In this document: piece by piece, positions 24,201-34,900 of the stretch
Numbering within the stretch: position 1 is the first letter of the stretch
How the letters are laid out: each line of letters begins with the position of its first letter
DNA from: Owenia fusiformis
Lineage: Eukaryota > Annelida > Polychaeta > Sabellida > Oweniidae
Direction of reading: 5' to 3'
Assembly (NCBI GenBank): GCA_903813345.2
Contig: CAIIXF020000007.1
Span: 24,229,564-24,293,563 of the forward strand
DNA: 64,000 nucleotides
Notes under the pieces: model-generated
Told to the model about the DNA's origin: nothing
The model's database searches: none
The model's input: the letters and a program-made list of their open reading frames with translations, nothing else
Position numbers and translations under genes: made by a program

Positions 24201-26029
24201 AAATTGATAATATTTTTTTGGTCGTGAACAACAATCAATGACAAACGCCACCTATACTATTACCAAATTAAATTTAATCAAATAACAATTATATAAAAAC
24301 AATTTGGTAAAGAATTGACATTAGTTATTGCTATTAAATTCATGTTCATCAAATAATATTTTTATATCAGTTTAAATGTTCTAAGAAATAGTCAATATGA
24401 ATTAGTTGTTCCTTGTCATGAATTTACCTGGCATTTACCTGGCATTCACCTGAATATTATGAATGTATTGATTATTGATTCTGAGAGTGGCCTAGTTCTT
24501 CAATAGGCTACTGGGCAACATGAAAACAATTTTGAAGATCAAATAAAATCAGCTCATGCTATTAATGTGTAAATACTATAATAAAAAAGAATGGACACAA
24601 AGGGGATTACAAAGCAATGGTATTAAATATCAAAAGTAAATACAAACATGTACATGTGTGCGCATGTAAAGTGCATGTAACAATCCTGGAGCACGATCCA
24701 GTAATATTGATAATCTTTTGTATTGGATTAAGCTATTATAAACAAATAAACTATTTTTGGAAATAAATACCATTACAGTCATAAAATAAATCCAACACAA
24801 TCACAAAGCAAAACCATTTGACACAATCATAATGCAGAACCATCCAGCACAATTTTGAAGAAGTATTGGCTGCAATTATGACACAGAACCATTTGACACA
24901 ATAATTTAACTGATCTATTTGACTCAATTACAAAATAGAACTATTTGACACAATCATGAAGTAGAACAACCATATGACACAATCACGAACACAGAGAACC
25001 ATTTAACACAATAAGAAGCCAGTTCCTTTTGACACAATCATGAAACAGAACAATTTGACAAAATCATTAAACAGAGCCACTTGACACAATCATTTAACAG
25101 AGCCATTTGACACAATTACAAAACAGAACCATTTGACGAATTTAACAGAGCCATCTGACACAATCATTAAACAGACCTATTTGAGACAATCATTAAACAG
25201 ACCTGTTTGACACAATCACAATATAGACCCATTTGACACAATTATAAAAACTGAATCATTTGACACAATCATTAAACAGAACCATTTGACACAATCATTA
25301 ACCAGACCAGTTTGACACAATCACAATGTACACTCATTTGACACAATAATTAAACAAAGCCATCTGACACAATAAAACAGATCCATTTGACACAGTCATT
25401 AAACAGAGCCATTTGATACAATGATAAAACGGACCCCTTGACACAATTATTAAACAGAGCCATTTGACACAATGATAAAACAGATCCATTTGACACAATT
25501 ATTAAACAGAGCCATTTGACACAATTATTGAACAGACCTATTTGACACATCGATTAAACAAAGTCATTTGACACATTGATAAATTAGACCCATTTGACAT
25601 AATCACAAAACAGACCCATTTGACACAATGATTAAACAGAGCACACAATTAGAAGACAGATTTGAGCATTACACTGTTGTCTCAGGAGACTCTAAGGAGA
25701 CAAAACAAGCACTCACCCAAACTCTTAAAGGTCTGAATGATTTGAAACCATGTATGTTGCATAACTTAAAATTTTGAATGATACCTGCGATTTACTAATT
25801 TTCTGTACAATTTAATAAAAAGTGTGAAAATTAAAAATTGCTTCCAAAATAAATATGAAATAATATTATTATTAGGAAATTTGTTGTTAGAAATTGCCAT
25901 GGCAATTTTTTGTATAATTCATGAAATAAATGCTTTATTGTTAAAATATTATAAGGTACAAGAATAACATAGTGAACTTTATAGAAATAATAAATTGATA
26001 AGTCTAACTAACCTTTTGCTGGTCGCCAT
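9066..26029 (-). CDS. CAPN5: Calpain-5-like cysteine protease, complete 13-exon gene (span of coding exons)
   Basis: Calcium-dependent intracellular cysteine protease of the atypical (no penta-EF-hand) calpain group that includes vertebrate CAPN5/CAPN6 and nematode TRA-3. Thirteen exons, highest coordinate first: 26013-26029, 23393-23567, 16496-16627, 16021-16223, 15610-15799, 14941-15128, 13411-13488, 12819-12999, 12362-12481, 11560-11756, 10307-10416, 9502-9638, 9066-9251. All borders are GT-AG and all phases agree, giving 637 residues, against about 640 for human CAPN5. Catalytic core: Cys90 in [11 protein letters not shown], His257 in GHSYGV, Asn288 in RIRNPWG. The calpain C2L (domain III) region covers roughly residues 370-510 and a C2 domain roughly 525-637. 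No EF-hands follow, as expected for this subfamily. All three active-site residues are present, so an active protease is expected. The gene converges on the EAR gene at its 3' end. The start of exon 1 is the least certain part. Confidence 0.93.
9502..9638 (-). CDS. CAPN5: Calpain exon 12: C2 domain core
   Basis: [20 protein letters not shown] then [20 protein letters not shown], with the C2 pattern D-P-Y-hydrophobic-hydrophobic followed by x-P-x-W-N-hydrophobic. Phase 0 end at VEV. Confidence 0.94.
9669..9757 (+). repeat. Family S repeat, copy 3 (intron of the calpain gene)
   Basis: GGCATTAACATTAAAATGTC, ACTACCTGCCATTTGTTAGA and, at the end, CTTCTGGTGGCGACATAAAA. Internally shortened. Confidence 0.65.
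10307..10416 (-). CDS. CAPN5: Calpain exon 11: linker and start of C2 domain
   Basis: Encodes [19 protein letters not shown] then [17 protein letters not shown], the first C2 beta strand of the C-terminal domain that distinguishes CAPN5/6 from EF-hand calpains. One-base overhangs at both sides match the neighbours. Confidence 0.9.
11560..11756 (-). CDS. CAPN5: Calpain exon 10: C2L domain
   Basis: Encodes [15 protein letters not shown] and [20 protein letters not shown], then [15 protein letters not shown]. The R-Y-V-I-I-P-S/T-x-F-x-x-G motif is the signature end of calpain domain III. Ends with two bases of a Lys codon. Confidence 0.94.
12362..12481 (-). CDS. CAPN5: Calpain exon 9: C2L domain
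   Basis: Forty codons: [20 protein letters not shown], then [13 protein letters not shown]. These are C2L beta strands; the I-G-F-H/D-hydrophobic strand is conserved in CAPN5. Phase 0 at both ends. Confidence 0.93.
12819..12999 (-). CDS. CAPN5: Calpain exon 8: end of protease core, start of C2L domain
   Basis: Starts [17 protein letters not shown] (family pattern M-x-F-x-D-hydrophobic-x-x-x-F-T-x-hydrophobic-x-x-C) and continues into the domain III lead with [20 protein letters not shown], where the W-x-x-G-x-S/C-A-G-G-C-type motif is recognisable. Ends FLFNPQ. Confidence 0.94.
13411..13488 (-). CDS. CAPN5: Calpain exon 7: PC2 continuation
   Basis: A small 78-base exon encoding [19 protein letters not shown] and DKEGEFW, matching the calpain S-x-E-W-x-x-V and D-x-G-E-F-W motifs. 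The Trp codon is split across the intron. The reading frame is fixed by both neighbours. Confidence 0.92.
13740..14205. repeat. Diverged repeat built on a GTGTTCACTAG word
   Basis: Variants of AGTGTTCACYAG recur at about 13778, 13826, 14147 and 14166, with CAGGTTTTAC near 14197 and AAAACCTGTATTA near 14086. A similar array lies at 48478-48680. Probably a decayed MITE. Confidence 0.5.
14941..15128 (-). CDS. CAPN5: Calpain exon 6: catalytic His and Asn exon
   Basis: [11 protein letters not shown] contains His257 and [14 protein letters not shown] contains Asn288, completing the catalytic triad with Cys90. Subdomain PC2. Phase 0 start, two-base overhang at the end. Confidence 0.95.
15610..15799 (-). 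CDS. CAPN5: Calpain exon 5: PC1/PC2 junction
   Basis: Carries [11 protein letters not shown], then [14 protein letters not shown], the conserved calpain 'D-F-T-G-G' turn, and ends ITACIS just before PC2. It spans 63 codons plus one base, with a GTAAGT donor. Confidence 0.95.
16021..16223 (-). CDS. CAPN5: Calpain exon 4: PC1 core
   Basis: Encodes [20 protein letters not shown], then [20 protein letters not shown] and [21 protein letters not shown], the standard calpain core after the active-site Cys (W-R-F-G-x-W-x-D-V-V-I-D-D and E-F-W[10 protein letters not shown]). Ends in phase 2. Confidence 0.95.
16496..16627 (-). CDS. CAPN5: Calpain exon 3: catalytic cysteine exon
   Basis: Forty-four codons in phase 0. 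[19 protein letters not shown] holds the nucleophile Cys90 and the oxyanion-forming region of protease core subdomain PC1. The donor is GTAAGA. It is separated from exon 2 by a 6.8-kb intron carrying several mobile elements. Confidence 0.95.
18100..18370. repeat. GC-rich array of GCTGTGACAGC-type inverted words, left
   Basis: Short units of the form GCTGTSRSAGC, themselves near-palindromic, repeated with spacers. Partner of the array at 19810-20060. Confidence 0.7.
19074..19412 (-). repeat. Hairpin-ended repeat (family H), copy 2
   Basis: Reverse complement of 7043-7390: hairpin AACGTCATTTCTAAGGGCAA, TATAGTGAAATATTGG and its complement, then ACCACCGTTGACAACC and, at the far end, ACCCCTAGAACTGGCCC. 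Extra GGACCACCACTATGACGTCA segment near 19301. Confidence 0.75.
19810..20060. repeat. GC-rich array of GCTGTGAGAGCGCTGT-type words, right
   Basis: About 15 near-palindromic 11-bp units in a row with GGGC-linked spacers. Translated frames here are repetitive artefacts. Confidence 0.75.
20066..20787. repeat. Inner palindrome of the fold-back element
   Basis: 20066-20350 and 20512-20787 are near-perfect reverse complements (for example ATCAAGTGGGCGATAATAGA against TCTATTATCGCCCACTTGAT) around a ~160-base loop; this is the centre of the large fold-back. Confidence 0.85.
21694..23207. mobile_element. Element bounded by clusters of the palindrome ACCGACAATTGTCGGT
   Basis: Copies at 21701-21716, 21749-21764 (one mismatch), 21798-21813, a half copy at 21847, half copies at 23091 and split at 23131-23152, and a full copy at 23185-23200. 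The last sits in a perfect 30-bp palindrome (23178-23207) with CTAGAG arms; the first is almost as long with CTCCAG arms. The clusters border a ~1.2-kb interior holding a tRNA-like stretch and a 115-codon frame (22529-22876) without a recognised domain. I infer a DNA transposon-like unit with terminal palindrome arrays. Confidence 0.55.
21901..21969 (+). tRNA. tRNA-like sequence, probably pseudo or SINE-derived
   Basis: TGGTAGTCTAGTGGTTAGCG fits an A box with D arm, and CCGAGTTCGAATCCCGG fits a B box with a mostly paired T stem. No acceptor stem and no convincing anticodon arm, so a functional tRNA is unlikely. Confidence 0.4.
23393..23567 (-). CDS. CAPN5: Calpain exon 2: N-terminal anchor region
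   Basis: Encodes the N-terminal segment with [28 protein letters not shown] and IEWKRPK, matching the CAPN5 pattern of a short lead followed by L-F-x-D-x-x-F-P-P and a W-K-R-P motif. Polypyrimidine tract and AG acceptor at 23568-23569, GTGAGT donor just below 23393. It contains a second candidate start Met at 23543-23545. Confidence 0.88.
24795..25637. repeat. 26-bp minisatellite in calpain intron 1
   Basis: Unit close to TTGACACAATCATTAAACAG plus AGCCAT, about 30 copies with 10-25 percent variation. The first units are more diverged. Lies 0.4 kb downstream of the calpain first exon. Confidence 0.9.
26013..26029 (-). CDS. CAPN5: Calpain exon 1: start codon and first 17 coding bases
   Basis: ATG at 26027-26029 in a good initiation context (A at -3, G at +4), encoding MATSK plus two bases of an Arg codon, then a GTTAGT donor. 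It joins exon 2 in frame to give [13 protein letters not shown] ahead of the conserved calpain N-terminus. The alternative is initiation at the internal Met at 23543-23545, giving a protein 13 residues shorter. The basic KRKHR stretch is an addition relative to the usual CAPN5 start. The exon is chosen on frame, donor and context only. Confidence 0.55.
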
Positions 26030-26319
26030 GTTGATGCCAAAACTAACAATGTCTGAAGTCGCAACCAATCTTATAAATCTAGGACTTTGGAGCCATTGTA
26101 GATAACACAATATCACATTCTCTCATATTCAGCGTGAATAAGGGTGACCAAAATGTAGATGAAAATAATGCTCCACATGAGCACAGTACATTGTTTCACT
26201 AATGATTTTGGAAGTTTATAATATAAGGTATTGGGCCATTTGGTCAATATTTTATGTTAAAGTTTGTGTCTAATTTGTATGCATCATGTCTTTCTACTTG
26301 TATTGCCATTACATATATA

Positions 26320-26944
26320 CAGGGTGGGCCAAAAAAACGCCACTTTTTTTTCAAGACACTACAACTTTTTTATTTTCCGACCTACATACCCCACATTTTG
26401 CAGTTATATAGTGCCAAGGGTTCTTAGTAATAATATAATGTAACAAGTCCTTCAACTTGAATTATATTTGATCTAAAAGGGGAGTTCAATTGGTCCGCCA
26501 CCCTAATTAATGATATATTTTAGTTTTAGTCGCCTTGCTGATATTGCAGTATCAATGAAATGTTAGCTAAGTTGTTTTCAACCTGTCTTAATTGCCAGCT
26601 TTAGTTGAGCAAATTTCTAGATGGGGTGCCTTTATACAATCTCCTGGAGACCTTCCCATACCCTATACTCACTGGGGTTTGCATCAGGGCTATTTGCTTG
26701 GCGATCATTAGGCCGTATCAGTTCAGGAACATTTTGCAAATTATGCTTATTTCTCATGGCACACCACATGTTTAAGTGAGACGCTGGTGACATATTCTAT
26801 TCAAGTAAAAGTATATAATCTATGATCCATGGGTAGAAAACAACCTCAAGTTTCATTTGGTATGCAAATTATGATTTAATATCAAAAAATAAAAAAGTTA
26901 TAGCATTTTGAAAAAAAAGTGGCGTTTTTTTTTGGCCCACCCTG
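26320..26944. mobile_element. Tc1/mariner-type MITE, 625 bp
   Basis: Inverted ends of about 60 bp starting CAGGGTGGGCCAAAAAAA and CGCCACTTTTTTTTC, flanked by TA on each side (TATA before and after). CAGGGTG starts and TA targets fit the Tc1/mariner group. No transposase frame. It lies 290 bases upstream of the calpain start codon. Confidence 0.85.
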
Positions 26945-27218
26945 TATATAGTTATTCAAAATGTATCAATTGTTATTTTATCAATTGTTTATTTGTTTTG
27001 GTCTTGAAGATCAGATAATGACGTTGGTTTATTTATTGACATATAGTGTATTGTGTTAATTGGACAAACATGTACTATGAATACAAAGTTTACGTTTCTC
27101 CTCCAATGATATGATAACTCAGGGGAGGGGGGGTGAGGTCATCCATAATCATGCTACAGAAGTAACCATGGTAATTTTTTAAGATTAAGTTTCAGTTATA
27201 TAAACAATTAAATTGGAT

Positions 27219-29279
27219 CACACTACCCTACCTCGATCGCGCATGCGCGAATTTTTTGGCTTTCAACCAGGTCGCTTTTGAGTATATCGACTGCTTATTC
27301 AAAAGATTAATACGTTTGGTGCTCGGAGTGAGTCAATATTGCTATTCGCTGAACTTCAGTGGTGCAATAGTGAAGTCCATGTTCCAAGTTATATGATGGT
27401 TAAAGAAAGAATGTAAATAATATCGTTTTAGATTTTAAAATATTTGATATATCATAGTACACGGTACACAGTTGCAAAAGTTGATCAATACAGGGTACAA
27501 GGGATGTAAATTGTTCAATAGTACAGGGAGCGAGAAAGTAAACTGATTATACAGAACGATTCGCTTGTTTTACACAAAAACCAATCCTGAGATAGTCAGT
27601 AATATACCAGACTCATGTTTTGTACAATAGTGTGATAGTATATTTCTGAACCACTCAATGTTATTGATCTAATCTTTATTTTCAGACGAGTATAATAACA
27701 ACGTACATGTGCCAATCATTATTTCTAATGCGCTTGATATCCTAATCCAGTGGTACATGGAGCTGTATTTGACATTCAAAATCAGAATATAATGAGTAAT
27801 AGAAGGAATGATACGGTTCATTGGAGTACATTGATGCACGACGAATGCATACAAGGGGCGTCATTAGAATATTTCAAATGCTTTATAAATGGAAATGTTT
27901 GCCTAAAACTGCAAAATAACTTGATATGTGGAATATGACATGACTCTACTATTCCTAACCCCTAGAAATGCATAAGATACTCTGTTTGTCCAATAGTATA
28001 GTTTCCATATAGCTTTTGAAATCTCACTAAATCTCGTTTTTCGTGAGATTTTAAGAGACTTGCATATTAGACCTCTAATGACTTACATTACCTTCTTTTA
28101 AATGGCATATTTGAATTCAGTGACATGTTTTCTCCTTTAATAGCTTTGATTTACACAGTTATCTAATTTGAATAATTTTCTATAACAATTTAAAAAAACT
28201 CCGGCCAAATGTCCATAGATGCAATGCTAAAATTCTTTAAATCCGTGGATTATTTGTATGTCAATCAACATTTGCATGTTTAATCACATCATGTACATAA
28301 ACAGGGTCATCATGTGGTATATCATTCAAGTTTTATACAGATTCAACAAACACACTCTGATAAATCATGAAATTAAGCCACTTTTCCAAGATTTTAGCAT
28401 GTAAATGAATGGAGCTCTAGCCCAAGTTAAAAGCTGAATAAAAGATGGCAGCACGAGATTTCATTGATTTTTCTGCTATTTAGAAACTATCCTATTGTAT
28501 TGTTTAGTATATTTTTGAAAGTACCTTAATAAGGAACAGACAAATAAAAACAAATAACACAATCATTACTAATAAGCCAAATGGGTTGCTCATGAACACC
28601 CAATTCAAGGTATAGTAGAGTGGACATATCTTTGTATCGTGTTCATCGCATAACCGTTACCCCTGCCATTTTGAATGTTGACTAGACATAGTGCTGTACA
28701 ATTAGTGTATTTTTATTAAGTGGATTCATAGTACTATAACTATGTTTAACCCATACGTTTAACTCTCAAAACTAATACCAGATCGATGTAGTCTTACATG
28801 ACATGTTGAATGTCAGATGATTTAGGATGGTAGCTGCTCTTAAGATTTTAGAAAAACAATTAATTCACAAAAATAAAGATGAATAACACACTAGAAAACG
28901 TATCCACATATAACTTACACGATGACACACAGTTTAAATAACATTTAACTGTGTTTTTTGTTACATATCAATGTCAAAATAAGTAAAATTATGAAGTGAA
29001 ACTGACATGTACGTTGATAGATTTACTGAAATGTATCGTGTATTGCATTCGAGTTTGCTTTACTGCGCCCACTATTATCTATCTTTGGCTATAGTGTTTT
29101 TTTGCCAACAATATTCTACAAACTGCTTGATGAATCAATTCTATGTCTGGTAGAACACTAGAAATAAATGTAAAGTGTATTTTACGTTCAGAAATATGGA
29201 ATTAAACCCACGTCCTCCATTTGCAACTTAGCTGTACCCTGTTTCCCTTTTAAACGTGGTCACGTGGTAGGGTAGTGTG
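27219..29279. mobile_element. 2.06-kb DNA element with 14-bp inverted ends and 5-bp target duplication
   Basis: Ends CACACTACCCTACC and GGTAGGGTAGTGTG are perfect inverted copies; TGGAT flanks both sides (27214-27218 and 29280-29284). No transposase frame of useful length is visible, so it looks non-autonomous. A CAC start and 5-bp duplication would fit the Transib group, but 14 bp is too little to assign it. Confidence 0.75.
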
Positions 29280-30012
29280 TGGATATAAGCAGAAAAGTAA
29301 TGTAATTCATGAGGTTGGAAAAGTACTTGTTAGAACGAAACAGTTCTTTAGTCATTTAAGCACTTATGGCAATCTGATAGTTACAAATACGATAATATAT
29401 GGCATTCTATAACTAGCATACAACTCCATGGAGCAACAAATTCCAATGAATAAAATGTTAATTTTCACTATTTTATATCTTTGAAAAGTTATGGAATGTT
29501 TGTCATCACATTTTAGGCCCTAGGATTTCTATTGAGGAAAAACTAATTCCTTAACATAGAGTTGAATTAATAGAATGGTCAGGGGATATTGAAATGGCAG
29601 TCGGGAAAACATATTAACCCCAAAATATGACTTGCCAGCTAAAACAAAGAGGAGGGAAAACCACATGATTCAATTGATGACATACGATTTCCTACTTCGC
29701 GCACCTCCTTTTGTTGAAATCTTACCCTCCATCTTGATTTTCAAATTGACCTAGTTTTAAACCAATCAACGATCGACTAGCTAAACCAATCAGCGACGAT
29801 GTCATCTCAATACAGATTTACATGATAAGCGTATGTCATCTTTGAACCCTGGGGCTTCTCCTCCTCTTGCTAAAACATGTATAGCAAGATTACCTTGAAC
29901 TTAGTAGTTTTAGTCGAACACTTCAACATACATTAGATTCTATGGTACTGCACAATACATGTACATGTTCTTGAACAATATGCCCTTCCCAGACATCTTA
30001 GCCCTTATTTTA

Positions 30013-30099
30013 TTGTTACAAACACTGCCAAACATCATCCACAGAAAAGTTGGGATACTTTAACAATATGTCACCACTTCTGGTGGTGACATAAAAACT
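30013..30099 (+). repeat. Family S repeat, copy 4, 3' part
   Basis: Carries the family 3' end: CTGCCAAACATCATCCACAG, AACAATATGTCACCACTTCT and GGTGGTGACATAAAAAC. The hairpin is perfect here over 8 bp. Confidence 0.7.
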
Positions 30100-31361
30100 A
30101 ACATTTCAAGTGTTTTTAGGTAGCAATCATTTTGAAGAACATCTTAGCACCATAACAGTGACATATCCCTGCCAAATCTGGACACAGTCAAACCAGTGGT
30201 GTTTGACTTATTGCCTGCTGGACACACAGAAGGTACTAGAAATATGTCCCTGTCAGACTACTGTATGTTCATTCATGGAAATAATAATACAGACAAACAC
30301 AATTTTATTTCAAAACAGATATACAATTTTATTAACATAAAGAGCATAAAGAAGGATCATTGCACATAACACTGTATTCTCATCACCCCTAGGAACAAAT
30401 GAAACAGCCCATTTTAGATTAATGGGCTAAACCAAGTTAGTTCATAGGGGTGTTTACATGTCGTCTGCTCATAACGTTTATTCTTCATAATTGTGTCATA
30501 TTTGATATAAATATTATTAGGAGATACTTCCATATTTTAACACTCATATATGTACACTACTATACAAAGTCTTTGTACATTATTCCCATACACTACACTT
30601 TAAATGTATGGGAACATTTTATGTTTGACTCCATTTTGACATCAGTCATTTTAAGCCTCTCTTTGGGACATTAGCCTAATTAATTCAATTCTACTAATTA
30701 TTTATTAATTTATTTTATTATTTATTTATTAACATAATTGATTACTACGGTTTATGGCAGCAACCTACTACCATATTCAACTCTGCCACATCTCAATATG
30801 GGTTAATTAATGTAGAGTGTTTTCATGAAAAAAACTATAAAACTTATGGTCTACACTAACTATCTGTATCTAAATGCCATTTCTAATGCATCATCATATT
30901 ACATTTGGATTTGGATTTCATACCTGGCTCATATTGTCTTTGTTAATGCAAATTTATTTGCCTTAGTTGAATCAGTCCTCTTATATAATAAAACTTGAAC
31001 AATCTTCATGATCTTATAAGTTTCCTTTTATATGATCTCTAAATATGTCCAGCAAGTTTGTGATCTCATATTATCCATTTAATGATTCAGATTTGGAGTA
31101 TCAACCTATGAAGTTTCAGTTGCTCCTTTTTATTGTACTCCAGCATCACTTACCATTTTCATATTAACATGATTTCATAATTGATACTATAAATATGTAT
31201 GTCTCTGATATGTCCACAAGTCAATTCTAAATATGGTAAACAGGTATTTAATTTTTGGAGTTGTTCAGTTGATAATACCAATGTCTAAACCATGGTCAGC
31301 TTCAACTAGAGTATACTTGGAACTCCAATTTCTCGACTTGAGGTCAACTATGCAGCCAATT

Positions 31362-31858
31362 TAATGATCACTGAACATGGTGAATTATGCAACATATTCA
31401 ATGAACGCTCTGAACATGGTCAATTATGCAGCATATCCAATAAACAATGTCTTTCTAAACATGGTCAACTATGCAGCATATATCCAATGAACAATGTCTT
31501 TCTAAACATGGTCAACTATGCAGCATATATCCAATGAACAATGTCTTTCTAAACATGGTCAATTATGCAGCATATTCAATGAACAATGTCTTTCTAAACA
31601 TGGTCAATTATGCAGCATATTCAATGAACAATGTCTTTCTAAACATGGTCAACTATGTGGCATATCCAATGAATTCTCAAAACAAAGTCAACTATGCAGA
31701 ATATATCCAATGAACAATGTCTTTCTAAACATGATCAACTATGTGGCATATCCAATGAATTCTCAAAACAAAGTCAACTATGCAGAATATATCCAATGAA
31801 CAATGTCTTTCTGAACATGGTCAACTATGCAGCATAAACAATGAACAATGTCTCACTG
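31362..31858. repeat. 47-bp tandem repeat next to the Trio-type stop codon
   Basis: Unit AACAATGTCTTTCTAAACAT, GGTCAACTATGCAGCATATA, TCCAATG, about ten copies, some shortened. On the minus strand it starts about 25 bases past the predicted stop, so it would form most of the proximal 3' UTR. Open frames over it are repeat artefacts. Confidence 0.9.
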
Positions 31859-31881
31859 AATACCCTCATTTTTACTTAGTA

Positions 31882-31902
31882 TTAAGAAGTCACTTCATCT
31901 AT
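31882..31902 (-). CDS. Trio: Trio-type gene: predicted last exon, seven codons
   Basis: After a pyrimidine-rich tract and CAG acceptor, IDEVTS and TAA (31882-31884). The frame and splice site fit, but the vertebrate tail after R-R-K-H-Q is longer, so a different final exon further left cannot be ruled out. Confidence 0.5.
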   Translation of the reverse strand: MDEVTS

Positions 31903-34900
31903 CTGAAAATAGAGAATGTTGAATATAAATGATTTGAAATAAATGGAAAAATTCACATGTAATACTAGTAATAATACACAATTATAAGTGGGGCATACAA
32001 TAATAATGAATACCATGTACATAACTTTATTAAGAAAATTAGGATTGGTTGTTGTCTTGTCCATGTAAAACAAAATGAGCTAAAAAGACAACATTCTAAT
32101 GTTGTTGTTTTTGTTGCTATAGTTACATACCTGATGCCTCCTCCGAGACACAAAGTCAGAGAGTCGACTAGTTGAAATTAAGTTACGTTTTAATGGCGCC
32201 ATCCTCAGAGCACTTTTGATCCACTTGTTCTCCAGACACGCCTGGCCATCTGCCCTTGAACTGAATATAAGAACACTTATAGCAACAGATCCTTATGAAT
32301 GGTAACATGTTGCTTATGAAAGCATGCATCTTGTGTTAGATTGACTTGATTTACAAAATAAAAATGACTTATATGAAATATAAATATTTATGTGTTTTGG
32401 AGTTGTCTCAGATCACAAGATATATTGGGTTAAAGTAGTGATCAAGCGACTCCAAACCGCACACAACTCAAATAAATATAAAAATCATTTCCTAAGAGAT
32501 TTTCTTTTGTCGTATTATTATATCTTGTCAAACTGGTTTATATTAAAAAATTTGAGTACAAATTTTGAGCCTTTGTCAGAAAGCAAGATGAAACCCTGAA
32601 GCAAATGAGAGCAAAGTGTATTTCAACTTTGTACTCTGAATACAAACATAAATAAACATGGAACAATATCACAAAGAAAGTGTTAAAACTCATTAAAGTG
32701 TGTCTGAATAAAACAAAATGGTGAAAATGTGATAATAAAAATAAAGCAACATTCTGACTCCAAAGTACAGTACAGAATAAACAGTTTCTGAGATATGCTT
32801 TAAATAAAAACATAAGTTTCTCATACAATAATAAAATCAATAAAACAGTAAACTACCTTAAAAATCTGAAATATTTGCAATAAATCAAAATCAAACATAT
32901 GCTTTCACAAACTGTACTCCAAATACGTTTGTTTTATAACTAATGCTGTGGTCACATTTGCTCAGATTTTCAGTTCTGGCACCTGGCCGATGAGCATTTT
33001 GTTCAAAATTGCATTCAGTTTTCATGGCTTAAAGCATCAAATTTCAAATTTCCTGAAAATTAAATGGCGAAACACGCGGGCCAAGATAGGTTAGGGTAGG
33101 TTTGGGCGGGTCCTCCCTCTAAGAAATTTTGAATAAATGAGATTTGATTGAGTGCTTTTTAAGATTAATGTCAACCCATTATATATACTTTTAAATTTAG
33201 AGCTAGAAGAAAAAGTATTTTCACAGGAAAAAGCATTTCCATAGGAAAAAGTATTTCCATAGGAAAAAGTATTTCCATAGGAAAAAGTAGACAAATATGA
33301 CCTAAATTTTGAAACCCTTGCTTGACCCCCTACTCCCCCCTAGAAATAAATCCAGATTTGTATTGATCTCAATGTGGTCAGATTTTGTCTCATTTTTTCC
33401 TGAAATTACCTGAAATTCCTGAAGACTTTAAGCCATGAGTTTTGAACAAAATACTCATTGACCAGGCACAGGTGTTGGATATTAGGACAAATGTGACCAC
33501 AGCCAATCATTATAGTAAGCATCTGATATCCAACATTGCTTTTTGAGTAATTGGTTTTTCTTATACAAGCTTACACCAGACTAGGACGATCATAATTCTT
33601 TTCTGGACTTTTCATTTTTGACAGTTATCAATGTTGGAAATCACAAAAAGGCTTGACTGTAGTGAGAATGAGAGAAATAATTCTATACACATCATACCTG
33701 GGCTCCTGTTTTAGAAGAGATTTTATAAGTGTTACCGCATCTACTGGTAAGGTATCAAAGATTGCTGAAGGGAAGCTGAGTTGATTGCGTGTTATGTTCC
33801 CCTGTGTCTCTATAGAGGTAGCCCCACCATATGGGGATGTACCACTCAGTAATACATACACAAACACTCCTATACTCCTGTAAAGCAAACATAGATGTCT
33901 CTAGTAGTACATCAGAGCAGAAGCTGAAGTAACTTCAATGCACATTTGAAAGATCACAATCACAACATTCTCTACTAATGCAAGTTGTATGATAAAACAC
34001 AATGGCCATTCTCTTTTCTCTTATTGCAATTTAAAGTTGTGTCTAAGTCTAAGTCCTAATGTTATAGATGTACCAGTTTATGTAAATCATGGCCATTGTA
34101 TTAAGATTCAGACTCCGCAACGGGATTCACATTTCAGAAATTGCATATATCAACTGATACAAAATGCTGAGAGTATGATTCAGAGCAATACATGTACTTG
34201 TAAAAGCCATTCCATTATATGTCAAGTTGGGATCATGAAAATTGCAAAAAATAGAAGCCACATAGAGTAAAATTCAAGTTAAAGTCTATGCGCTTTTCAT
34301 CACATAGTAACATTTATGCAATCATTTCATTGATGTATCGCACACTCCTACATACACTTCTACATAATAATCTAAGTTAAAAATACAGTCCTGCAAACAA
34401 TTACTGCCGATAATAATTCACTCATAAGAATCAGGCTATGGATGAGTGAAATCTATGGCAAGGACTCAATTTTTGGGCCCATTTCTCAAAGGTATTTTTC
34501 ATTACGACTCCAGGCTCAATTGTAAAAGATACTTAAATTTGGTAAATCACAATACCAACCAATTTCAAGGAATGGGCTCCTATTTGTGTATTGAAAGCAA
34601 GCCACACATTAAAGCCACATACCACATATCAGTAAAAAATGAAACTGGCTGTCCGGATACTACTTCAGGTGCTGCAAATTCCGCATTTCCCAAGAGTTTA
34701 TGTACATAGGGGTCACTACTGAGGTAACGGGCGTCACCAAAGTCAGTTAACTTCAACCTCGGGCAAACACTATGGACTTCTAATAATATATTCTCAGGCT
34801 GGAAAACATTTAACAAGGATTATATAGTAAAATAATTATGAACACACTTATCTGTATCTTTCATGAATTTCTATCCTGTTTGAATTAGAGTGAGTTTAAT

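Larger units (their letters stand above)
26030..31881. other. Spacer between the calpain start and the Trio-type gene end
   Basis: Contains the calpain promoter region by position, a Tc1/mariner-type MITE, a 2.06-kb TIR element, a family S fragment and, next to the Trio stop, a 47-bp tandem repeat. No TATA box or other promoter element is convincing. Frames at 30110-30674 show no domain. Confidence 0.6.

Noticed and set aside
31471-31799. Repetitive proteins of 80-93 residues
   Set aside because: Translation of the 47-bp tandem repeat, antisense to the Trio-type 3' UTR.
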